DNA of 34,127 bases from Treponema sp. (GTDB lineage Bacteria; Spirochaetota; Spirochaetia; Treponematales; Treponemataceae), in contig JAILON010000028.1 of assembly GCA_024690865.1 (NCBI GenBank), positions 1-34,127 on the forward strand, given 5' to 3'. A model generated the notes under the pieces. That model saw only the letters and a program-made list of their open reading frames with translations. It made no database searches and was not told the origin of the DNA. Position 1 is the stretch's first letter; every line of letters begins with the position of its first letter. The position numbers were made by a program, and so were the translations under genes. Below are positions 1 to 5,229 of this stretch, in pieces.

Positions 1-80
1 TGTTCGCACGCTTTCTTGACACCGATGTCGTCCGAGAGCTTCAATGCCTCGTCCTTGAAACTTTGATCGTAGCTTTTCAT
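1..80 (-). CDS. IS3-type transposase OrfA, N-terminal part (cut by window edge)
   Basis: The minus strand from 80 to the window edge reads MKSYDQSFKDEALKLSDDIG and then VKKACE. This matches the opening of the helix-turn-helix OrfA proteins of IS3-type insertion sequences (K-x-Y-x-x-x-F-K-x-E-A-x-x-L). Such proteins bind the element's terminal repeats and are usually joined to the OrfB integrase by frameshifting. An ATG also lies at 86, but the purine-rich AAGGGGA stretch at about 87-93 is better spaced for the ATG at 80. Only about 26 codons are visible, so whether the element is intact cannot be told. It borders a run of decayed genes. Confidence 0.72.
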   Translation of the reverse strand, partial: MKSYDQSFKDEALKLSDDIGVKKACE

Positions 81-140
81 TGCCATTCCCCTTGTTTTTT
101 CGGCAATTTAGGCACTGCACTTTTATTGTATCACTCCAAA
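81..140 (-). mobile_element. Probable outer end of the IS3-type element
   Basis: The stretch between the OrfA start and the AT-rich decayed region should hold the terminal inverted repeat. On the minus strand a TG-starting stretch (TGGAGTGATACAATAAAAGT, about 137-118) has the look of an IS3-type end. The partner repeat lies outside the window, so the boundary is inference. Confidence 0.3.
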
Positions 141-229
141 ATTATTGCGAAACAAAGAGGATTGCAGATATTTTATCTGAGAAATATTCAAAATAGAGGA
201 ATACGTATATATCATCACTTTTCACCAAC

Positions 230-642
230 GAAGATCTAACAAACTTCGAAATAAACAACAATGACAACACACCCGTAACCGTACTTGGCAAAACATTTGC
301 AAATGATGATGAACGCCGCGAATATTTCCGCGATGAGCTTCGTAAAAAGTTGCCAGAACTCAAAAACTGGAAGGCTACCCAATAGGTGAAGATGACGGTA
401 TCATAAATCTTTCTGGCTCACCATATTACACAGCTTGCCCGAATCTATGGTTTAATGATTTTGTAGCTGAATAGAAAAAAGAAAAGGAAACGACTGAACT
501 CAAGAAACTTCGCAGAGATGATTTTGAAGTAAAAGCCCCGTATGCAAGCGATGTCAGCGAAGGAAAAATCCTATTTACAACGCTCTCTCTTATCATACAA
601 AAGAGCCATGCCCTGCGATTATGCGCTGCATTCTGCATGCTT
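230..642 (+). pseudogene. Decayed adenine-specific DNA methyltransferase, N-terminal fragment
   Basis: Three reading-frame pieces in a row resemble the N-terminus of a family of adenine DNA methylases. Frame 1 (about 230-382) gives VTVLGKTFANDDERREYFRD and then ELRKKLPELK, ending at TAG 383. Frame 2 (about 370-567) gives EGYPIGEDDGIINLS, then SPYYTACPN, has an in-frame TAG at 472, and continues to APYASDVSEGK. A -1 shift near 567 restores NPIYNALSYHTKEPCPAIMR. In family members the segment before YYTACPN normally carries the catalytic DPPY-type motif IV; here it reads GSPY. Two frame changes, an internal stop, a degraded catalytic motif and loss of the C-terminal part make this a dead restriction-modification remnant. 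Family assignment is from remembered sequence style. Confidence 0.72.
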
Positions 643-737
643 AAATAAACTGATAAACGAAAATGGTTTGAATGGCGTTTTGTTTCCGTGTTCACCCAAA
701 AAGTCATTGATGTGTAATGTTTTTTTGCATGCAGAAT
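630..737. repeat. 11-bp perfect inverted repeat bounding an 86-bp AT-rich segment
   Basis: ATTCTGCATGC at 630-640 is the exact reverse complement of GCATGCAGAAT at 727-737. The left arm lies in the last readable codons of the methyltransferase remnant and the right arm overlaps the start of the next fragment. No gene is seen in between. It may be a small mobile-element scar, a hairpin, or chance. Confidence 0.5.
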
Positions 738-806
738 ATAAATCTCTTGATCAAAGAACTTGTCTCTCTCCCAACAGAAACAGAGTGGCTTGAACTTAAG
801 TATTGA
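729..806 (+). pseudogene. AlbA_2/Schlafen-type N-terminal fragment
   Basis: ATG 729 opens a 25-codon frame (MQNINLLIKELVSLPTETEW then LELKY) that stops at TGA 804. The pattern (hydrophobic helix, L-P-x-E-T-E-W-x-E-x-K) is the usual opening of proteins with an AlbA_2/Schlafen-type putative nucleic-acid-binding domain, which often carry a divergent AAA_4 module. Nothing of the remaining several hundred residues follows, so this is a truncated remnant. The short length limits certainty. Confidence 0.55.
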
Positions 807-915
807 GTATTCTAGTTTTCATATTGAAAACATCTATAAAGATAAGGAGCTTCCTAAAGAGTCAACTCACAAGGATTTCTTGTTAGTTCAAAAAGAAGGA
901 AGCCGGAATGTAATA
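799..915 (+). pseudogene. RhuM-type (virulence/Fic-associated) protein fragment
   Basis: In the frame containing codon 820-822 the sequence reads FHIENIYKDKELPKESTHKD and then FLLVQKEGSRNV. This resembles the conserved N-terminal block of RhuM-family proteins (HIKNIY-x-(E/D)-x-E-L, then F-x-x-V-Q-x-E-G-x-R-x-V). The expected following block (YNLDxIISVGYRV) is absent. The frame runs on to 1050 through a low-complexity tail that includes the 11-bp tandem repeat. RhuM proteins are accessory genes often found in restriction and defence islands. This is a fragment with no plausible intact start. Confidence 0.6.
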
Positions 916-987
916 AATACATCGATAGTGGCGAGAAGTCCTTTTGAGAAGTTAAAGGAAATATATACCTGCATGGGCATGATTCTT

Positions 988-1026
988 ATTTGCTTGTCAT
1001 TTGCTTGTCATTTGCTTGTCATTTGC
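988..1026 (+). repeat. 11-bp tandem repeat, about 3.5 copies
   Basis: The unit ATTTGCTTGTC starts at 988, 999 and 1010, with a diverged partial copy from 1021. A wider stretch, 981-1004, recurs at 1144-1167 with one mismatch, so the same short sequence brackets about 140 bp. The region is non-coding and probably debris. Confidence 0.75.
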
Positions 1027-1308
1027 GTGCGAGGTGATGATTTGAAGTGAAAAATAGCATTCTAGCGTTGTTTTTGCGTTATTTTGTCGAAAAATAACAC
1101 TAGATATGGATAAGGTGTTGCTGTTTTAAGTTGATGGTAAGTTGATTCTTATTTGCTTGCCATTTGCTCATAATGGGAGTGAATGGCGTAGAAGGGGATA
1201 AAAACTGGTGAGAAAACTACGGAAAAACACAAAATCCCAAGGAAAATTGTTCGTATCGGGTCCAGACAAAGGCGGTCGCTGGGAAGTTGTTGAAAAGGGA
1301 GGATGAAC
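1027..1308. other. Intergenic stretch between the decayed island and the HAD gene
   Basis: No convincing gene is visible. It holds a perfect 8-bp inverted repeat (GTTATTTT 1078-1085, AAAATAAC 1091-1098, loop GTCGA) and the second copy of the 24-nt repeat at 1144-1167. AT-rich sequence up to about 1170 gives way to the GC-rich style of the housekeeping genes. A CATAAT at about 1168-1173 could serve as a -10 box for the HAD gene, but no good -35 was found. Confidence 0.5.
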
Positions 1309-2070
1309 ATGGCAAAACTTATTCTGTGTGATTTGGACGGGACGCTGCTCAGGTCGGACAAGACCATCTCCGGTAAGTCTGCCGAGGCATTGGAGCGGTG
1401 CCGGGCGAAGGGAATGCTTGTCGGCTTTTCCACTTCGCGCGGGCGGGCTAACATTGTCCCCTGGGAAGCCCAGATACAGCCTGATGTCCTTATCTGCAAC
1501 GGCGGGGCGAGCGTCTTTTACAGGGGCGAACTGATTTACACCAAGACTTTTTCGCTCGCTGAGACCCGTGCCATGCTGTCGGCGGCATACGATGCGTGCG
1601 GGGACCGCTGCGAGATGACCTTGGACACGGTGGACAAAATCTTCTGGAACAGGAAGGAAGATAAGAGTACGGTCTATTCGAACAACGCGATTTACGATGA
1701 TTTCAGGGATTTCCATGAAAGCGCGATGAAAATCTGCGTGCAGACCGACGACAGGGACAAGGCCCATGAAATTGCTTCGGCAGTTCCGGGCTGTGACATG
1801 CTGCCTTTCTCCGATATCCCCTGGTACAAGTTTTCGGCGGCCGCAGCGACGAAGGAGGTCGCGATACAGTTCCTGTGCGATTATCTGGGGCTTGAGCCTT
1901 CCTGCCTGCTGGCGTTCGGGGATGACCACAACGACATCGGGATGCTTCGCTTCTGCGGGACTGGTGTCGCCATGGGGAATGCGATTCCCGAAGTAAAAGC
2001 CGCCGCCGATGCCGTGACCAAAACGAACGACGAGGACGGCGTGGCCTGTTATATTGAATCGCAGTTGTAG
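1309..2070 (+). CDS. HAD-superfamily hydrolase, Cof type
   Basis: This is a cytoplasmic phosphatase of the haloacid dehalogenase superfamily, Cof/IIB class, which usually acts on small phosphorylated metabolites such as sugar phosphates or nucleotides. All four motifs are visible: CDLDGTLL near the N-terminus (nucleophile Asp), STSRGR (motif II), the Lys of ATKEVA (motif III) and GDDHNDIGML (motif IV, Mg-binding acids). The 254-residue length is normal and includes the C2 cap between motifs II and III. An ATG at 1303 exists, but the ribosome-binding site GGGAGG ends at 1302 and is correctly spaced only for ATG 1309. The substrate cannot be told from sequence. Its 3' neighbour is the orphan left copy of the 69-bp repeat. 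Confidence 0.93.
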   Translation: MAKLILCDLDGTLLRSDKTISGKSAEALERCRAKGMLVGFSTSRGRANIVPWEAQIQPDVLICNGGASVFYRGELIYTKTFSLAETRAMLSAAYDACGDRCEMTLDTVDKIFWNRKEDKSTVYSNNAIYDDFRDFHESAMKICVQTDDRDKAHEIASAVPGCDMLPFSDIPWYKFSAAAATKEVAIQFLCDYLGLEPSCLLAFGDDHNDIGMLRFCGTGVAMGNAIPEVKAAADAVTKTNDEDGVACYIESQL

Positions 2071-2091
2071 GGCTGGGGCGAAGGGGCTTAT

Positions 2092-2160
2092 CCTTACTGG
2101 CAGCTGATGAACGTCAGCTCGTGCTTGTTGTAGTTCAGGTGCAGGACCCGGCTGTGCGGG
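2092..2160 (-). repeat. 69-bp direct repeat, left copy (orphan 3' end of the RlmM-like gene)
   Basis: Bases 2092-2160 are identical to 3678-3746. The right copy forms the last 22 codons and stop of the RlmM-like gene; this left copy is detached from any gene. One end of the repeat falls 2 nt beyond the stop codon. The two copies enclose the ATPase module, so recombination between them would remove 1586 bp and restore a simple HAD/RlmM convergent arrangement. Confidence 0.95.
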
Positions 2161-2174
2161 GCTTTACCGTGATA

Positions 2175-3533
2175 TCATGTACGGCCTTGGTCCTCTGCCA
2201 ATTTGACATATTCACCAATCTTACAGGCCAGAAAAAGCGGCAGGTTTATGAGTGTGTATGAATTTCTACCTATCGGAGTGACGGCTTTTTCTACCGAATA
2301 CTCTCCGGAATAAAGCCGCACGGCAAGCTTTGTTCCCGTCTGGTCGATGTATGAGTGAAGGGACCGCAGGGTTCCTGTCTTGCCGGACTTTACCTCTACC
2401 GGGATGATTTTTGAATTCTCGACAAGGATAAAATCCAGTTCCGCATTGGAGCGGGCTTCCTCCCTCACCCAGAAGAGAGGTGCCTTCATCTCGTAAAAAG
2501 TTGAAGCAAGAAGTTCCTGGCCTGTAATCTGAGCTGCAATCATACCGTTGTACATCGTGTCGATTGGTTCTTCCGTAAGATATGCTCCCTGAATGCCAGA
2601 AGAAAAGTTCACAAGGCCTGTATCCAAAAACTGAAGCCGAGGCTTGCGTTTTGTGTCTGTCTGAAGTGGCAGCTGCAAACCGGTCGTTGGATAGCGCAGG
2701 AAAATCAGCATCGCCTTCTGCAGTGTGCGAAGTGCTTCCCCGGCATCCCGCGAACGGTAGCTTGTGTTTGCGAAACGCTCAAAAGTAATCCGTTTGCCGG
2801 CTTCTCTTGGAGCGGCTTCGATGAACTGAGTCAGGATTTTCTCTTCTGTCTTGTTGGAAGCATATTTTGCAACATCATCAATATAGGATGTAAAAAGATT
2901 CCTGTAAACGGCAGAAACTTTTGTAATATCTCTGGTCTCAATAAATTTTGCCACAGCCTCGGGCATGCCGCCGACAAGACTGTATGTCTTGTAAAGCTTG
3001 GCCAACGTCGGAACCGCCCAATTCTGGACAGGAACTTCTTCCAGGAGCGAAAGTGCCTGTGCCTCGCCGGAAGCCATGAGGAATTCCTTGAAAGTCATTG
3101 GAAAAAGGTACATGTATTCCACGCGACCGACAGGAAAACTTATCTTATGTTTGTCCATCATTATTTCCAGGAGTGAGCCTGCGCTGATTACGTAAAGCTC
3201 CGGCATTTCTTCATAGAAATATCTGAGCAAAGCTACCGCCTGCGGTGAATTCTGAATCTCATCCAAAAAAAGAAGGGTTTTTCCTTTTGTTTCTATCTTT
3301 TTCTAAAGGCAAATTTTTTGAAACGTAATTTTAGGGTCTAACTCGTCTGTAAAAAAAGCCCTGTCACCGCTTTTCTCAAGATTCAGCTGAATGAATGTAT
3401 CAAACTTTTTCCCAAAGTCCTTAATGGCCGTAGTTTTCCCCACCTGACGTGCGCCACGGATGACCAAAGGCTTATGCTCCTTTGTGTTCTTCCATTCTTC
3501 AAGCCCCTTGAAAATGTTTCTCTGAAATGCCAT
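2175..3533 (-). pseudogene. DUF4143 AAA-type ATPase with in-frame amber stop
   Basis: Read from ATG 3533, the frame gives MAFQRNIFKGLEEWKNTKEH, then Walker A in IRGARQVGKTTA, and stops at TAG 3305-3303 after 76 codons. The same frame continues with KKIETKGKTLLFLDEIQNS (Walker B), the SAGSLLE motif, and the DUF4143 C-terminal half ending at 2175, including LDFILVENSKIIPVEVKSGK, a PD-(D/E)XK-like core. Removing the one stop gives about 452 residues, the normal family length. It is therefore a single nonsense change rather than a frameshift. These ATPases are abundant accessory genes in treponemes and other anaerobes; their function is not established. A read error, or use of the downstream part alone, cannot be excluded. 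Confidence 0.88.
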
Positions 3534-3545
3534 AAGCCCGCCTTT

Positions 3546-3635
3546 TGTAACAGATTCAGGGCAATTTTACACATATTGTGTAACAGAATCAAGGCAATTT
3601 TGCTCGCTTTTTGTAATAAAATCGGGGCAATTTTT
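3546..3635 (-). repeat. Three about 23-bp direct repeats with exact 33-bp period upstream of the ATPase
   Basis: Copies at 3546-3568, 3579-3601 and 3612-3635 share TGTAA(C/T)A-x-A(T/A)TC-x-(G/A)GGCAATTTT on the plus strand. The period is exactly 33 bp. Read on the minus strand the copies also encode a degenerate 11-residue repeat (KIALILLHNMC, KIALNLLQKAG), but no good start supports translation. The ATPase promoter lies across copies 1 and 2, so an operator role is likelier. Confidence 0.85.
3564..3592 (-). promoter_or_regulatory. Promoter with palindromic operator candidate for the ATPase
   Basis: The minus strand has TTGATT (3592-3587), a 17-bp spacer and TAAAAT (3569-3564). The spacer region contains a perfect 7-bp inverted repeat, TTACACA-n3-TGTGTAA (3567-3583), which a dimeric repressor could occupy. 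The promoter overlaps two of the three 33-bp-spaced repeats. Confidence 0.55.
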
Positions 3636-3677
3636 GATGCGGAAGCCTCGAAAAAAGCGCTTTTGCTCCGAAGCCTG

Positions 3678-3746
3678 CCTTACTGGCAGCTGATGAACGT
3701 CAGCTCGTGCTTGTTGTAGTTCAGGTGCAGGACCCGGCTGTGCGGG
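3678..3746 (-). repeat. 69-bp direct repeat, right copy (in-gene 3' end of RlmM-like gene)
   Basis: This is the in-frame copy of the repeat, identical to 2092-2160. It supplies the last 22 codons and the TAA stop of the RlmM-like methyltransferase. Perfect identity across 69 bp suggests a recent event. Confidence 0.95.
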
Positions 3747-4666
3747 ATGGCGGCGAAGCGGGAGACCTGCTCCCAGTCTATGTCTCCCTGCATCTTTATC
3801 GTGCAGATCATGTTCCGTGTCATGCCGCTTGCAAGCCACTTTTCCACCCAGCCCAGAAGGCGCTCGGGATAGCATATCACGTCGGAGAAGACCCAGTCGA
3901 ATTTCCCCAGCTCCTCGGGTGGCAGGGTGAAGGCGTCGTGCTTCATGAACTGGACCTGGGGGTGCGCCATGAGCCGCCCGTCCAATTCCGCCCTGTCCAC
4001 CGCGAATACCTCTGCCCCCAGCTGGGTCAGCACCCAGGTCCAGCCCCCGGGACAGGCTCCCGCGTCAAAGCAGCGCGAGCCCGGGCTCGGCAGGGAAACG
4101 CCAAAGCTGAATGCCGCCTCGCAGAGTGCTTCCTGAATCTTGAGGTAGGCGCGGCTGGGCGGGTTTTCGTGGTCTTCCTTGAATGCGAGCGTACCGGCGG
4201 GCAGGGGGCTGCTCGTCTGGGCGGAAGCCAGCATCGTGTTTTCCCCGGTCAGTGTGTACAGGCCGATGGGTGATGACGGAATGGAGAAGGGAAAGGATTT
4301 TTCCTTGAGGTTCACGTGGGGCAACTTGTCCTGTATGAGCGAGGTCCGCCTGAAAAGCGTATGGCTGTAGGGCGCCCACGACCGCTGCAGGCTGCGCAAT
4401 GCGTCGGAAGCATCCTTCACCGAGTCGAACGTGATGAGCAGGGGCTTGTCCATGCGGACCCGGCACCAGTAGGGGAGGGGGAGTCCTTCCGGGAGGGCTT
4501 CCGGGCTGATGGCGATGAGGTCCCCATAGTCCACGGCTGCGCCCGACTGCCTCAATGCGTCGATGGATATGCCCAGGCGTGCCGAAAACTCGGATTCCAG
4601 CAGTCCCTTCATCTCCGGGAAGGAAAGGAATGCCGCGCCTCCGAGCTCTTGGATTGTGTATGACAT
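3680..4666 (-). CDS. RlmM-like 23S rRNA 2'-O-ribose methyltransferase
   Basis: This is a SAM-dependent RNA methyltransferase with the FtsJ/RlmE fold, related to RlmM, which 2'-O-methylates a cytidine (C2498 in E. coli) of 23S rRNA. Residues 1-160 are the RNA-binding part. The catalytic part shows the SAM motif FDAGACPGGWTW (about 200-211), HDAF (243-246), SDVICYPERL (261-270) and CTIKMQG (288-294). A K-D-K-E tetrad can be assigned as K176, D262, K291 and E321. At 328 residues it is slightly shorter than E. coli RlmM. It starts 33 bp after the PilZ stop with no clear ribosome-binding site, so it is probably cotranscribed. Its 3' end is duplicated at 2092-2160 but the gene is intact. Confidence 0.85.
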   Translation of the reverse strand: MSYTIQELGGAAFLSFPEMKGLLESEFSARLGISIDALRQSGAAVDYGDLIAISPEALPEGLPLPYWCRVRMDKPLLITFDSVKDASDALRSLQRSWAPYSHTLFRRTSLIQDKLPHVNLKEKSFPFSIPSSPIGLYTLTGENTMLASAQTSSPLPAGTLAFKEDHENPPSRAYLKIQEALCEAAFSFGVSLPSPGSRCFDAGACPGGWTWVLTQLGAEVFAVDRAELDGRLMAHPQVQFMKHDAFTLPPEELGKFDWVFSDVICYPERLLGWVEKWLASGMTRNMICTIKMQGDIDWEQVSRFAAIPHSRVLHLNYNKHELTFISCQ

Positions 4667-4699
4667 TTTTCGATAGTGTGTGCGCTGGGAATGTGACCG

Positions 4700-5083
4700 T
4701 TAGCCGACGAAGACTGCCTTGTTGCCGATAATCATGCTGTAGATGCTGTCGTCTTCCAGTTCGCCCTGCTTTTCGCCGATGTATGAGGCGAGCCGCGGCG
4801 TGTCGGGCGACCGCATGAAGCGGAATCCTATCTCGGTTTCGCTGTCGTTCATTTTTTTCCACTGGGGATTGCAGATGAGGCGGAGGGGACGGGCTCCCTC
4901 CTGCGGAAGGCTTATATTAAGGTGGTACTGGTTGTCCATGTCCAGTGCAACGGGAACTGGGAAGTGAACTTTGCAGCCCTTCATGCTTATGTCGTCCAAT
5001 ACTCCTGGAAGGCTGCACAAATCTTCGGCGTCAACTTTGCCGAAATCTTCGTAGCGCTCATCTGCCCTGTGTTCTATAGCCAT
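4700..5083 (-). CDS. PilZ-domain protein (c-di-GMP receptor)
   Basis: This is a small 127-residue cytoplasmic protein made of one PilZ domain, which typically binds cyclic di-GMP and acts on motility, adhesion or envelope targets. The two binding signatures are present: R-A-D-E-R (RxxxR, near residue 6) and D-I-S-M-K-G (DxSxxG, near residue 32), followed by a beta-rich core ending in IGFRFMR. A TTG codon at 5113 would add ten residues, but ATG 5083 gives the family's usual spacing to RxxxR. The -10 box lies nine bases before this ATG, so the mRNA may be nearly leaderless; GAGG just upstream overlaps the predicted start of transcription. It precedes the RlmM-like gene on the same strand and diverges from gyrA. 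Confidence 0.88.
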   Translation of the reverse strand: MAIEHRADERYEDFGKVDAEDLCSLPGVLDDISMKGCKVHFPVPVALDMDNQYHLNISLPQEGARPLRLICNPQWKKMNDSETEIGFRFMRSPDTPRLASYIGEKQGELEDDSIYSMIIGNKAVFVG

Positions 5084-5092
5084 ATCGGCCTC

Positions 5093-5121
5093 ATTATGCA
5101 GTTTTGCGTGCAAAAGGTCAA
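5093..5121 (-). promoter_or_regulatory. Promoter of the PilZ gene
   Basis: TTGACC (5121-5116), a 17-bp spacer and CATAAT (5098-5093) stand nine bases before ATG 5083. Transcription would begin within a few bases of the start codon. Confidence 0.6.
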
Positions 5122-5169
5122 GCCTCTTCGGTGGAATGCGGGAAATACTTTAGGGAAAATTGTAGACAA

Positions 5170-5198
5170 TGGACTTTTTTTCCTTATTATGCTATGCT
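5170..5198 (+). promoter_or_regulatory. Candidate promoter of gyrA
   Basis: TGGACT (5170-5175), a 17-bp spacer and TATGCT (5193-5198) lie about 30 bases before the TTG start. An AGGGA at about 5216-5220 serves as ribosome-binding site, so this gene has a normal leader. The match is moderate and another TATGCT at 5188 competes. Confidence 0.4.
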
Positions 5199-5229
5199 GT
5201 TCCTACATTTATCATAGGGAAAAACTGCT

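Noticed and set aside
760..1050. Intact 96-residue gene in the decayed island
   Set aside because: The conserved RhuM-like block starts mid-frame and ends abruptly, and the tail is tandem-repeat translation; scored as a fragment.
3383..3592. Separate small gene overlapping the ATPase start, with an 11-residue repeat
   Set aside because: It is the promoter repeats read in another frame, with no ribosome-binding site.
3546..3635. CRISPR array
   Set aside because: Only three diverged 23-bp units with about 10-bp gaps; spacers are far too short and no cas genes are present.
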